Positions 1-8,309 of a stretch of DNA of 50,958 bases are shown in pieces. The DNA is from Actinomycetes bacterium (lineage in GTDB: Bacteria; Actinomycetota; Acidimicrobiia; Acidimicrobiales; SZUA-35). How positions within the stretch are numbered: position 1 is the first letter of the stretch; every line of letters starts with the position of its first letter. The stretch is from contig JAAETV010000678.1 in NCBI GenBank assembly GCA_024227975.1, positions 1 to 50,958 of the forward strand. Reading direction: 5' to 3'. A program made the translations under genes and the position numbers. Under the pieces are notes generated by a model, which had not been told where the DNA came from, ran no database searches, and saw nothing but the letters and a program-made list of their open reading frames with translations.

Positions 1-296
1 ACCTGGCTGCTCTCGACCATGGGTCGAAGGTGCTGGTGGGTGGGGTGGTGACCCATCGTCAGCGGCCGGCAACAGCTTCTGGTACCACCTTCCTCGGTCT
101 CGAAGACGAGACGGGGCTCATCAATGTCGTGGTATCGGTGGGATGTTGGGCTCGGTATCGGCGGGCGGCTCATAGTGCTCCCGCCCTGCTGATCCGGGGT
201 CGGGTCGAGCGCCAAGAGACCGTGGTCAACATCGTGGCCGAGAAGATGGAACCATTCCCGGTCGGTACCGTTCCCGCTAGCCGGGACTTTCGCTGA
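1..296 (+). CDS. dnaE2: Error-prone DNA polymerase III alpha subunit, C-terminal end (partial)
   Basis: The reading frame is open from the first complete codon at position 3 and ends at 296, so only about 97 C-terminal residues are present. They form the OB-fold nucleic-acid-binding domain of DnaE-type polymerases: a V-x-V-G-G-x-V segment, the H-R-Q-R-P-x-T-A stretch, F-x-x-L-E-D-E-T-G and the V-V-V-x-x-x-x-W-x-x-Y-R pattern. The terminus S-R-D-F-R is typical of DnaE2. In actinobacteria DnaE2 works with ImuA' and ImuB in damage-induced mutagenic translesion synthesis. The body of the gene and its promoter lie before the window, so regulation cannot be judged. The DnaE2 rather than DnaE1 assignment rests on the C-terminal ending and lack of any tail beyond the OB fold. 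Confidence 0.85.
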   Translation, partial: LAALDHGSKVLVGGVVTHRQRPATASGTTFLGLEDETGLINVVVSVGCWARYRRAAHSAPALLIRGRVERQETVVNIVAEKMEPFPVGTVPASRDFR

Positions 297-311
297 GGCC
301 AAGGGTGGAGC

Positions 312-1139
312 TCAGCCCTCCCAGAGGCGGATCCAGCCTGTCTCGATCTCCAGGTCGGCGGTTTCATAGCCTTCCTCACCGGGAAGCAGGACCTGGTAGT
401 CACCGTCGGGATTGGCCACCCGCACCCGCTGGTAGGGGAGCCGCTTCTTGGCTACCCGCATGACCTCGTCGACCGAGTCGTAGCGGGAAAGGCAAGCCAG
501 CATGCGAACGGTTGGTGTCATCATCATCATTGCCCCGGCCTGCCACCGATCGATGGCGGTCTGGGGTTGGAGCCATTCCCAGTGCACGATTTCACCATCA
601 TCATGGTCGGGCTCCTGGCCGTGGGGTGCTTTGGCAACGAAGAAGCAGGCGTCGAACCGTCGAGGTGAGCCCACAGGAGTGATGAAGCGAGCCACCTCTT
701 CGATGGCACTCACATCGAGCACGAGGTCGTTTTCGAGGAGGAGGTCGACGAAGCGGTCCTCGTCGGCCCTGACCCGGTCGCGCAACTGATGGACATCGAC
801 CCCCGGGGCCGGCTCGGCGGCCAGGAGCAGTCCGGCCTCTTCCAGGGTCTCTCGACAGGCGGCAAGCCACCAGGCAAGGCCCCCTCGCTCGACATCGATG
901 ATGCGGGACGCCTCCCGGTCGGACAAACCATGGCACAGACGATCGAAGTCATCGACATGATCGTCGGGATCGACCCGGCCGCCAGGGAAGACCCAGTTGT
1001 CGGGAGCGAAGACGACCTTGGATGTGCGACGCAACATCAAGACTTGCAGCTCGGGGCGGTTGTCGAGCAACATCACGGTCGCCGCCGGGCTGATGGGCAC
1101 GCTCAGAGGATCGAAGCCTTCACTCACCACGTACCCCAT
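312..1139 (-). CDS. Nudix hydrolase (NUDT7/NUDT19-like)
   Basis: A 275-residue Nudix-fold protein. The Nudix signature is split: F-P-G-G-R near residue 50 is followed by an insertion of about 40 residues before R-E-T-L-E-E-A-G, which carries the metal-binding glutamates. That inserted layout is known from the NUDT7/NUDT19 branch, which hydrolyses CoA or acyl-CoA; substrate here is inferred only. An upstream in-frame TTG at 1193 would add 18 residues. I prefer the ATG at 1139 because the extension (tryptophan, tyrosine and glycine rich) looks non-conserved. A GGGAG lies only 2 nt before the ATG, closer than ideal. It converges with dnaE2 and is transcribed away from the lipoprotein gene's promoter side. 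Confidence 0.85.
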   Translation of the reverse strand: MGYVVSEGFDPLSVPISPAATVMLLDNRPELQVLMLRRTSKVVFAPDNWVFPGGRVDPDDHVDDFDRLCHGLSDREASRIIDVERGGLAWWLAACRETLEEAGLLLAAEPAPGVDVHQLRDRVRADEDRFVDLLLENDLVLDVSAIEEVARFITPVGSPRRFDACFFVAKAPHGQEPDHDDGEIVHWEWLQPQTAIDRWQAGAMMMMTPTVRMLACLSRYDSVDEVMRVAKKRLPYQRVRVANPDGDYQVLLPGEEGYETADLEIETGWIRLWEG

Positions 1140-1207
1140 TGCTCCCGTTGACCCATCGGTCCAACCTAGTTCCCCGGAGTAGACCGGCCACAAAGGGCCA
1201 GCGGGTC

Positions 1208-1834
1208 TCAGGCGTTGCTAGCCGTGATCCGCATCAGGACCGATGCAGTGTCGATGGAGCGGGTCGCAACCGTGTTCCAGGCCTCGTTACCAGCAGCACC
1301 GGCTCCAACCCCCGATGGCTCATTGAGCACATAGAGGCGGAATTGGAGATCGCGTTCCCCCTCACCCGTGCTCTCCAAGCAGGGGCTGCCATAGCCCTGG
1401 CTGCCATAGTCGTTGAGTGTCTCGAACCCGCCGGCTGGGGCCTGGCCCGCCGTCAGTCCTGCCTCCTGGGGGCTGATCCCGGCCATGAGCCACAACAGGA
1501 GGGCTTCCTCGGGGTCGGTCTGGTCGATCAAGGCAACTGCGAGCTCGGCTGCCGCCGGGTCGACCTCGGACCACTCCAGATTGGGGAAGACGTTGAGACC
1601 GGCGCAGGTCGTGTCGAGCGGGGCTTGACTTCCCGGTTCGAAGTCGGGGCTGGAAAGAGTCAGGCCGGACTCGCTGACCTCGTTGTTCGGTGCCGAGGTA
1701 GGAGGAGGGGGGCGCGTGGTAGTGGTCTGGTCCGGCTGGGGTGGGGCCAGCGTGCGGCCATCGTTGGCGCAGCTGGCCAACAACACGATCAGGACGAGCA
1801 GCCAGGTACGCACGATCGGCCAGCGTAGCGCCAT
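1208..1834 (-). CDS. PEBP/YbhB-family lipoprotein
   Basis: A 208-residue exported lipoprotein. Residues 1-22 are a signal peptide with a hydrophobic run of Leu/Val/Ile and the lipobox L-A-S-C (Cys22). A Pro/Thr linker (residues 30-50) precedes the domain. The globular part matches phosphatidylethanolamine-binding proteins of the YbhB/YbcL branch: F-P-N-L-E-W, then A-V-A-L-I-D near residue 100, and the G-Y-G-S-P-C segment with downstream L-Q-F-R-L-Y-V-L. The usual D-P-D-A-P ligand loop is altered to D-Q-T-D-P, so ligand binding may differ. A second, more canonical PEBP protein lies at 46532. Role of bacterial PEBP proteins is poorly defined; lipid or small-ligand binding at the cell surface is the likely activity. 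Confidence 0.8.
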   Translation of the reverse strand: MALRWPIVRTWLLVLIVLLASCANDGRTLAPPQPDQTTTTRPPPPTSAPNNEVSESGLTLSSPDFEPGSQAPLDTTCAGLNVFPNLEWSEVDPAAAELAVALIDQTDPEEALLLWLMAGISPQEAGLTAGQAPAGGFETLNDYGSQGYGSPCLESTGEGERDLQFRLYVLNEPSGVGAGAAGNEAWNTVATRSIDTASVLMRITASNA

Positions 1835-1910
1835 CAGTCACCCCCGTTGGTGGCGCCCTCGCCCACTCGTAGGGTTGGCGGGTGCTAGTCCCGGTTGGAT
1901 CGGTTGGATC

Positions 1911-3164
1911 ATGGCTCGCCGTCGGTTGAGCTCAGTCAGCCGGGCGTGGCGCCCCCTGGGCGGCCTGCTGGGTCCGGCTGTCGGTGACGCCAGCCAGAGC
2001 TTGGGGGCGCTGGCCTTCTCGGCCACCACCAGCCTGATCACTGGCTTCACCTTCGCCGCCATCACCAACACCCTCGAAGACTTCCCTGGCCTGCTCCTGT
2101 TCATCCCCGCGGCCATCGGATTGAGGGGCAATGTGTTTGGCCCGCTCGGGAGCCGGCTCTCTACCGCCATCCGCACCGGGACCTTCGCTTGGAGCTGGCG
2201 TCACGATTCATTGCTCGGGCAGAACGTCATCGGAGCCATGGCCGGGTCATTGGCCGCCGCCGTTGGCCTGGCTGTGGTGGCTGACGTGGTTGCCAATTGG
2301 CTGCGATCGGGGTCGGTTGCCGTCATTGGACTGGCTGATTTCATCGTGGTCTCAGTATTCGGGGGGACCATTGCCTCGTTGGCTGTGCTGGCCATCACCA
2401 TTGGTCTGGCCGTTGCTTCGGTCCACTTCGGTTGGGACCTCGACAATGTGACAGCACCCCTGGTGTCGGCCTCAGGTGACTTCGTGACCCTGCCTGCCCT
2501 GGTCCTGGCCACCCTCCTCATCCGGCGGGGGACCTTGACCCTGGGATTGGCCCTCGGGTTCGCCACTGTCGCCGTGATCCTGGTGGTCGTTCTGGTCCGC
2601 TCGAGGCTTGACATAGCCAGACGGATCGTTATCGAGTCATTGCCCATCCTCGTGTTCGCTGGAACGTTGAGCCTGGTGGCCGGGGTGGTGCTGGAGCGGT
2701 CGATCGGTCGTCTGGTTGCATTCTCGGTCCTGCTGGTACTGCTTCCCGGCTATCTCTCGACCGCGGGTGCCTTGGGCGGGATCTTGTCGAGTCGGCTATC
2801 GACCAAGGTTCACCTCGGTTTGGTCGACCCCGCTCCCATCCCCCGGGGGGATGCCCGCGATGACATCCGCATCACATTCTCCCTGGCCCTGCCCATCTTT
2901 GTCTTGTTGGCCTTCTTGGCCGGCACCATCGGGGTAGCCGCCGGTCGAACCTCCCCTGGCCTGCTGACCCTCATTGTGGTTGCCGTGACCGGAGGGTTGG
3001 TTGCCACCACCTTCGTGGCCGCCATTGCCTATTACGGCACCCTCCTGGTCGTTCGTTTCGGGCTCGATCCTGACAATCACGGCATCCCGCTGGTGAGTGC
3101 CAGCCTCGACGTAGTGGGGGCAATCACGCTGGTTGGAGCACTCTTGGTCTGGGGAGTGGCATGA
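1911..3164 (+). CDS. MgtE/SLC41-like divalent cation transporter with two fused membrane domains
   Basis: A 417-residue integral membrane protein with about ten hydrophobic segments in two similar halves. Each half begins with a G-x-R/G-G-N/I-x-x-x-x-x-S-R-L-S-T motif (around residues 75 and 290) and ends with a D-N-x-x-x-P-L-V-S-A-S motif (around 180 and 385), the paired signature of the MgtE membrane domain. The cytosolic N domain and CBS domains of classical MgtE are absent. Tandem fusion resembles eukaryotic SLC41 and the COG1824 'permease, similar to cation transporters' group. Mg2+ or another divalent cation is the likely substrate. The stop codon overlaps the start of the following PhoU/TrkA_C gene (ATGA), implying translational coupling. 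ATG at 1911 was chosen; the frame is open much further upstream but that part overlaps the divergent lipoprotein gene. Confidence 0.85.
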   Translation: MARRRLSSVSRAWRPLGGLLGPAVGDASQSLGALAFSATTSLITGFTFAAITNTLEDFPGLLLFIPAAIGLRGNVFGPLGSRLSTAIRTGTFAWSWRHDSLLGQNVIGAMAGSLAAAVGLAVVADVVANWLRSGSVAVIGLADFIVVSVFGGTIASLAVLAITIGLAVASVHFGWDLDNVTAPLVSASGDFVTLPALVLATLLIRRGTLTLGLALGFATVAVILVVVLVRSRLDIARRIVIESLPILVFAGTLSLVAGVVLERSIGRLVAFSVLLVLLPGYLSTAGALGGILSSRLSTKVHLGLVDPAPIPRGDARDDIRITFSLALPIFVLLAFLAGTIGVAAGRTSPGLLTLIVVAVTGGLVATTFVAAIAYYGTLLVVRFGLDPDNHGIPLVSASLDVVGAITLVGALLVWGVA

Positions 3165-4399
3165 TGCGAGGCGTGGAGCCGAGGAATCTCCGTGAGATGT
3201 TGGCTGAGGCCAAGGACACCAGTGAGCTGATGGTCGATCTGGCCTACGCATCGCTGTTCTTCGATGACCCAGATATGGCCGACGAGGTGGTCGAGCTCGA
3301 GACCCAGATCAGCGAGCTGGTCCACCAGATGAGGGCTCTGTGCATCATCGCCGTGCGCAACCCACGCGAAGGCGAAGCCATGTCAGCCGTGCTCCAGGTG
3401 ATCAGCGCGGTCGAGAGCATCGGCAACGACGCCGTCGACATCTCCCGCATCGTGTCCCGCCGCCTTGGAATCCCCCGCCAGCTGGTCCTGGACATGTCGG
3501 CGGCCGAAGAGGTGTCGCATCGAGTCGAGGTTGCGGCCGGGTCCCACTTCGCCAACCGCCCACTGGCTGCGTTCGAGCTTCCCGTCTTGACTGGTATGCG
3601 GGTGATGGCGGTTCGAAGGGGCCGAAGCTGGATCATCGACCCCGGCGGTATCGAGATACTCAATCCTGGCGATGTGCTGTTCTTGCGGGGTTCACCCGAT
3701 GGGATCATCCGTCTACGCGAGCTGGCGGGTGCGCCCCACTGGAATCCACCACCGCCAGAAGATGACGGGGTGCTGACCGACCTCGACCGGGCCGTTGACA
3801 CCATCGTCGAGATGAAGAACCTGTCGGAGGTTGCCGTCGGGTTGGCTTATTCATCGCTGGTCTACCGGGATCGGAGCCTGGCAGCCGAGGTCCGCCATCT
3901 CGAGGACCGTCTTGATGAGATGAAGATACGGCTCGAGCTGTGGGTCCTTCGGGCCGCTGGCGACGACATCGACCCGTCACGGCTTCGGGGGCTGCTCCAC
4001 CTCGCAGCGGCGGCAGAGGACCTGGGTGACCAGGCCCAACAGATGGTGTGGCTGATCGAGAAGTCGAGCGACCTCCACCCGGTACTTCATGTTGCCCTTG
4101 GCGACACTGACGATGTCGTGCTCAGGATGCCGGTGGCTGAATCGGCCGCTGCCGCCGGTCGGCCCCTCGGCGATCTCGACCTCCCTATCGAACCTGGATT
4201 CAACGTGTTGGCCATCGAGCGCAACGGGCGCTATCTCTACCGGCCTCGCAAGCACGTCGAGCTGAGAGCAGGCGATCAGGTACTGGCCGACGGGCCAGAA
4301 GAAGGACGAGCCGCCCTTGCCGAATTGTTCGGCTGGCGGCTCGTCGAGGGTGATGACGATGAATGGGAGTTGGAGCCCTTGTCGGGCTCGGCTGGCTAG
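3161..4399 (+). CDS. Duplicated PhoU-TrkA_C regulatory protein (COG3273-like)
   Basis: A 412-residue soluble protein with the order PhoU-like helical domain (about 8-110), RCK_C/TrkA_C domain (about 120-195), second PhoU-like domain (about 210-315) and second RCK_C domain (about 320-400). The helical halves share the pattern E-M/L-x-D-L-A-Y-A/S-S-L followed by an acidic helix. The RCK_C halves share P-L-x-x-x-x-L-P and an ending G-D-x-L/V-L-x-x-G. RCK_C domains bind small ligands or ions and gate K+ and cation transporters. The 4-bp ATGA overlap with the MgtE-like gene makes this protein its likely regulatory subunit; the same pairing is known for COG1824 and COG3273. The ligand is unknown. 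ATG at 3161 and 3164 are both possible starts. Confidence 0.85.
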   Translation: MMRGVEPRNLREMLAEAKDTSELMVDLAYASLFFDDPDMADEVVELETQISELVHQMRALCIIAVRNPREGEAMSAVLQVISAVESIGNDAVDISRIVSRRLGIPRQLVLDMSAAEEVSHRVEVAAGSHFANRPLAAFELPVLTGMRVMAVRRGRSWIIDPGGIEILNPGDVLFLRGSPDGIIRLRELAGAPHWNPPPPEDDGVLTDLDRAVDTIVEMKNLSEVAVGLAYSSLVYRDRSLAAEVRHLEDRLDEMKIRLELWVLRAAGDDIDPSRLRGLLHLAAAAEDLGDQAQQMVWLIEKSSDLHPVLHVALGDTDDVVLRMPVAESAAAAGRPLGDLDLPIEPGFNVLAIERNGRYLYRPRKHVELRAGDQVLADGPEEGRAALAELFGWRLVEGDDDEWELEPLSGSAG

Positions 4400-4404
4400 G
4401 TCAG

Positions 4405-5547
4405 CTAGGACGGCCTTGGACCCGGGGGACTGGCCGGAGGTGGGGGAGCGCTGGGCTGGGGCGGCAGGGGTGGGTTGGATGTTTGCTCGGGTGCAATGGT
4501 CGCTGATCGTCGTGCCGACCCGCTGGTGGCCGGAACAGGAGCCGGCCGCCGGGGTAGCTGCTTGGCTTCGCTGGCGTTGTCTCCGCCTCCGCTACCACCA
4601 TTGTCTCCATCACCCCGAAGCAACTCGGCGATACCACCGATGGAGCCAAGGGCCGCGCTCATGTCGGCGGGAACGAAGATCTTCGTGGCTCGACCGTCGG
4701 CTATCCCCTGCAGGGTCTCCAAATACTTGATGGCGATGACCCGGTCATCGGTGCCTGATTGGTTGATGGCGGTGTACACGCTGCGGATGGCGTCCGCCTC
4801 GCCGTGGGCCACCACTTCCTGGCGGTACTGTTCGGCGTCGGCCCTGGTCTTTACGGCCTGGGCCGAACCTTCGGCGGTGAGGATCTCACGCTGCTTCACA
4901 CCCTCGGCGGTGAGGATGGCGGACGCCTTCTCGCCTTCGGCCCTGGTGACGGCCGATTCTCTGGCCCCCTCGGCTTCGGTGACGACGGCTCGCCGATTAC
5001 GTTCTGCCTTCATCTGCTCGTGCATGGCATGCATGACGTCTTGGGGTGGGTCGATGCGCTGGATCTCGACCCGGACCACTCGTACCCCCCACTTGTCGGT
5101 GGCGTCGTCGAGGATCTGACGGAGGGCGGCGTTGACCCGTTCACGGGAGGTGAACGCCTCGTCGAGGGTCATTTCGCCGATCACATTACGGAGGTTGGTC
5201 TGGGCCAGCTTGGTGACAGCCAGTACGAAGTTCGAGATGTTGTAGAGGAGTCGCTGAGGATCGGTTGGTTCGAAGTAGATGACGGCGTCGACCGAAACGG
5301 CGACATTGTCTTCGGTGATCACCTCCTGGGGAGGCACGTCGATCACCTGTTCCCGCATGTCGACGGTTCGGATGCGTTGGACGACAGGGAAGATCAGCCG
5401 CAGACCGGGCTGGGCCGTTCCCTTGTAGCGGCCGAGTTGCTCGACCACGCCCTTCTGGTAAGGGCGGACGATCTTCACGCCCATCGATACGTACACCAGC
5501 AACACCACGAAGATGATGAGCAGGAGTACCAAGAACATCTCGGTCAT
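4405..5547 (-). CDS. SPFH/band 7 stomatin-like protein (QmcA family)
   Basis: A 380-residue membrane-anchored scaffold protein. A single N-terminal membrane helix (residues 4-24) is followed by the SPFH domain (about 28-190), with the typical V-R-P-Y-x-x-G-V-V-E-x-L-G-R-Y opening and the D-V-P-P-Q-E-V-I-T-x-D-N core. A charged Ala/Glu/Arg coiled coil follows (about 190-250, repeats of A-E-G). The last 60 residues are a Pro/Ser-rich disordered tail that is longer than in most homologues. Stomatins form membrane microdomain oligomers, often with a membrane NfeD partner and a protease. The nfeD gene lies directly upstream on the same strand, 58 bp away. A purine-rich GAAAGG precedes the ATG. Confidence 0.9.
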   Translation of the reverse strand: MTEMFLVLLLIIFVVLLVYVSMGVKIVRPYQKGVVEQLGRYKGTAQPGLRLIFPVVQRIRTVDMREQVIDVPPQEVITEDNVAVSVDAVIYFEPTDPQRLLYNISNFVLAVTKLAQTNLRNVIGEMTLDEAFTSRERVNAALRQILDDATDKWGVRVVRVEIQRIDPPQDVMHAMHEQMKAERNRRAVVTEAEGARESAVTRAEGEKASAILTAEGVKQREILTAEGSAQAVKTRADAEQYRQEVVAHGEADAIRSVYTAINQSGTDDRVIAIKYLETLQGIADGRATKIFVPADMSAALGSIGGIAELLRGDGDNGGSGGGDNASEAKQLPRRPAPVPATSGSARRSATIAPEQTSNPPLPPQPSAPPPPASPPGPRPS

Positions 5548-5605
5548 TGGCTTACCTTTCGGTTGGTAGTGCGCTCTCTTGGCCGCGAGTTGAGGGAGCT
5601 CTCAC

Positions 5606-6085
5606 TCATGATAATTCCTGTAGATCACTCAGCTCGGTCGGTTCGACCACGAGTCGAGTGCCACGTACTTCTAATACCCGGATTGTCATGCCGACCGGTA
5701 GGCCGAACTCGGCCGCGCTGTCAGCTTTCCACTCTTCGGTGCCGATCTTGACCATCCCTCCCTGGCCATCCATCGCTGTGATCGCTTCGATCACGGTTCC
5801 GGCCACTCCGAGGAGGCGGTTGGCGCCGATGCCGGCAACCTCAGGGGTGCTGGCTTCCAGCCGCTTGGCTAGTGGACGCATCCCGAAAAAGGCACCTAGT
5901 GAGGAGACGAGGAATACGGGAAAGCTCACGATCAAGGGAGCACCGAGAAGGCTGACGATGGCAGCCACCAGCGCTCCAAGGGCGAACGGGAGTAGGAAGA
6001 ACGTTCCGGCCATGAGTAGCTCACCGACGCCGAAACCGGCTGTCAAGGCGAGCCAGATGACCGCCCATACCGTTGGATTGTCCAT
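5606..6085 (-). CDS. NfeD-like membrane protein
   Basis: A 159-residue NfeD1b-type protein. Residues 5-75 contain three or four hydrophobic membrane segments. A C-terminal OB-fold (about 90-150) has G-x-x-G-T-V-I-E, a V-K-I-G-x-E-E-W-K-A strand and the V-x-x-V-R-G-T-R-L-V-V-E ending that define NfeDC. The ATG at 6085 has a good ribosome site (AAAGAGG, 7 nt spacing); upstream codons in frame have no such site and overlap the divergent mca start region. NfeD acts with the stomatin partner encoded just downstream in membrane quality control. No NfeD-linked protease domain is fused here. Confidence 0.85.
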   Translation of the reverse strand: MDNPTVWAVIWLALTAGFGVGELLMAGTFFLLPFALGALVAAIVSLLGAPLIVSFPVFLVSSLGAFFGMRPLAKRLEASTPEVAGIGANRLLGVAGTVIEAITAMDGQGGMVKIGTEEWKADSAAEFGLPVGMTIRVLEVRGTRLVVEPTELSDLQELS

Positions 6086-6208
6086 CAATGAACCTCTTTG
6101 CGCTCGGGGACCCTCTACTAGTTCTACTCTGCTGGTGACAACGCTTGTCTGATCCGATTGGTTCCCGCGGGTCGTTCGGGATGGATCAGAGCGGTTACCG
6201 TAATATTG

Positions 6209-7111
6209 ATGGCCCGCTTGCTCTGCGTCCACGCCCATCCTGACGACGAAGCGTCGAAAGGGGCCCCAACGGTGGCGCGATACGTTGACGAAGGTCACGC
6301 AGCGTATTTAGTGTGCGCTACCGGTGGCGAAGAGGGTGACATTCTCAACAAGGCCCTCGACAGGCCCGAGGTGAGGAACAACCTTCCTCGGATCCGTGCT
6401 GAGGAGCTCAATCGTTCGGTGAAGGCCATTGGCTACCACGAGCTGGTGTGGCTCGGGTACCGCGACTCCGGGATGCCAGACAGCGACGCCAACGTCCATC
6501 CCGGTTCGTTCGCCCAAGCAGACCTCGATGAGGCAACGGGTCGCCTTGTTGGCATCATCCGTCGCCTCCGTCCTCACGTCATCATCACCTACTCTGATGA
6601 TCAGCAGGGCTATCGCCACCCCGATCATCTCCGGGTCCACGATGTGAGCCTTCTGGCCTGGGAGCGAGCCGGTGATCCTGGCTGGTACCCCGATCAGGGT
6701 GAGGGGTGGGAGCCGCTGAAGCTCTACTACTCCGTGTGGAGCCGGGCCCGATTGCTGGCCCACCACGAGAAGTTCACCTCCCTCGGCCTCGAGTCGCCCT
6801 ACGACGATCGCTGGTTCAAACGGCCCTCAAATGACGATCGGATCACTTCCAAGATCGACATCGGCCCCTACTACTCAGTCCGCCGCGAGGCATTGTTGGC
6901 CCACGCCACCCAGGTCGATCCCAACGAGAAGTTCTGGTTCGGTCTGCCCGATGATGCTGCTGCCGAGGCCTACCCTTGGGAGGACTACATTTTGGCTCAC
7001 TCCCGGGTGTCGACCGGCGCCTTGCCGGAGTTGGATCTCTTCGAAGGAGTGCCGGAGGCCTCCCCGGTGCTGGTCAGCACCGACGAGGCATGGAGTGATG
7101 GTGATGGCTGA
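6209..7111 (+). CDS. mca: Mycothiol S-conjugate amidase Mca-like PIG-L deacetylase
   Basis: A 300-residue zinc amidase of the PIG-L (LmbE) family. The N-terminal A-H-P-D-D-E motif (residues 9-14) and the second metal motif H-P-D-H (about 147-150) form the zinc site. Length and the long C-terminal extension match Mca, which cleaves mycothiol S-conjugates to mercapturic acids for export, rather than the shorter MshB. It implies mycothiol is the thiol of this cell. The start ATG at 6209 has no clear ribosome site; a TAATAT hexamer lies directly upstream, so a leaderless or near-leaderless transcript is possible. The 3' end overlaps the following SCP2 gene by 8 bp. Confidence 0.9.
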   Translation: MARLLCVHAHPDDEASKGAPTVARYVDEGHAAYLVCATGGEEGDILNKALDRPEVRNNLPRIRAEELNRSVKAIGYHELVWLGYRDSGMPDSDANVHPGSFAQADLDEATGRLVGIIRRLRPHVIITYSDDQQGYRHPDHLRVHDVSLLAWERAGDPGWYPDQGEGWEPLKLYYSVWSRARLLAHHEKFTSLGLESPYDDRWFKRPSNDDRITSKIDIGPYYSVRREALLAHATQVDPNEKFWFGLPDDAAAEAYPWEDYILAHSRVSTGALPELDLFEGVPEASPVLVSTDEAWSDGDG

Positions 7112-7478
7112 GGTCCTGAGTGAAGGGTGGGTGGCAGCTCTGATCGAGGCCAGCGCTGACCGGAGCGGAGCCGGCTCGGGAGACGGTGGCCAAGTCGCTA
7201 TCGCCATCGGCAAGACCAAGCGGGCCGAGTTCCGGATCGTCGACGGTCGGGTGACCGAGCCTGATGGAGCCACCGACGGTGAGTCGGGCGAGCCGGTAGG
7301 CGTCACGATCCCGGTGACAGCCAAGCAACTGGCCGCCATCGTCGGGGGCACCGAGTCGCTGGCTCAGGCCTTCATGCGAGGGGATGTGAAGCCCGAAGGG
7401 GCCACTGGCCCCCTATTGGCTGCCATCGAGTTGTTCGAAGACGCTAGCTTCCGCCACCGTTTCGCTGGGCTCGTCTGA
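7104..7478 (+). CDS. SCP2 sterol-binding-domain protein
   Basis: A 124-residue protein made of one SCP2-type lipid-binding fold: an acidic N-terminus, beta strands around V-A-I-A-I-G-K and F-R-I-V-D-G-R-V, then the helix with L-A-A-I-V-G-G and the closing G-D-V-K-P-E-G. Such small SCP2 proteins bind acyl chains or other hydrophobic ligands. It overlaps the end of mca by 8 bp, so it is co-translated. ATG at 7104 sits 8 nt after a GGAG; ATG at 7098 and GTG at 7095 are alternatives. Its 3' end overlaps the convergent ChbG-like gene by 35 bp. Confidence 0.75.
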   Translation: MAEVLSEGWVAALIEASADRSGAGSGDGGQVAIAIGKTKRAEFRIVDGRVTEPDGATDGESGEPVGVTIPVTAKQLAAIVGGTESLAQAFMRGDVKPEGATGPLLAAIELFEDASFRHRFAGLV

Positions 7479-8283
7479 TCTGACGGAACCCGATCAGCTC
7501 GGCCCCTGATCGGGCGAGAGCCGAACGGAATGTCCAGTCGGCGATGGCAAGGTGAGCATCGCTGACCTGAGAGGCCCAGTTGGGATTGAGGGCCCGTAGC
7601 TCAGGCGAGTCGACGGCCGGATGGATGTGAACCTCGGTGACCCCCGGCACCAGGGATTGGATGGCGGCATCGACGATAGGGCGGGACTCTTCTTCCAATG
7701 AGGTGACCACCACCCGGTCGGGGACGAGAATCCCTTCGGCTGCCGCCAGCTCGCGGGCGGGGAAGCCCAGGTCAACCGACGGATCGGGAAGGCTGAGAGG
7801 AAGGCGGTATTCGACTGCCAGTTCGAGGATGACGTCGAAGAACTCAGGCCGGGCGCAAAGGGTATTGAGATGGGCGCTCAGGTGGCTGGGATCGAACCCC
7901 CAGAGCACCGCTCGTTCCAGCTGGGCTCGGCACTCACGCCTGACTTCGTCGACATCAGCGTGCTCCCAAACGTCGGCCGGGGTCTGGGGGAACCCGCCAT
8001 CGCCACCCAGCAGTGACGGAGCGTAGGTGATCGGGCCCCACCGGTACACCTCGAATTGGGCGTTGACGGTGAGGCTGACGCCGACATCATCACCCCGATG
8101 GTTGGCCGCTGCCCCTCGGGCCCATGGACAGGGCACCTGGAGGCTGGCTGTGGTGGCTATCCCGGTCCGCAGAGCCTCATGAATGGCGTTGTTGGCCGCA
8201 TTCGACGATCCGAGGCCGTCGCACACCATCACCACCAAGCGGGCGTCGGCCGGCCGGCCCAGACGTTCCAGCAATGAACCCAT
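7444..8283 (-). CDS. YdjC/ChbG-family carbohydrate deacetylase-like protein with altered active site
   Basis: A 279-residue protein with the overall pattern of YdjC/ChbG deacetylases. The N-terminal strand that normally reads A-D-D-F-G is V-C-D-G-L-G here, and the G-L-H-L motif that supplies a metal histidine is G-V-S-L. The later S-A-H-L motif (corresponding to D-G-H-x-H) and the C-terminal V-H-I-H-P segment remain. In characterised homologues the first Asp acts as base and the second Asp with two His bind metal, so this copy has probably lost the base and one ligand. It may be inactive or use another chemistry. ATG at 8283 avoids overlap with the nuclease gene; an in-frame ATG at 8355 is the alternative. 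Confidence 0.7.
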   Translation of the reverse strand: MGSLLERLGRPADARLVVMVCDGLGSSNAANNAIHEALRTGIATTASLQVPCPWARGAAANHRGDDVGVSLTVNAQFEVYRWGPITYAPSLLGGDGGFPQTPADVWEHADVDEVRRECRAQLERAVLWGFDPSHLSAHLNTLCARPEFFDVILELAVEYRLPLSLPDPSVDLGFPARELAAAEGILVPDRVVVTSLEEESRPIVDAAIQSLVPGVTEVHIHPAVDSPELRALNPNWASQVSDAHLAIADWTFRSALARSGAELIGFRQIRRAQRNGGGS

Positions 8284-8309
8284 CGCCTCGACGCTAGCGT
8301 CGCCCTTGC

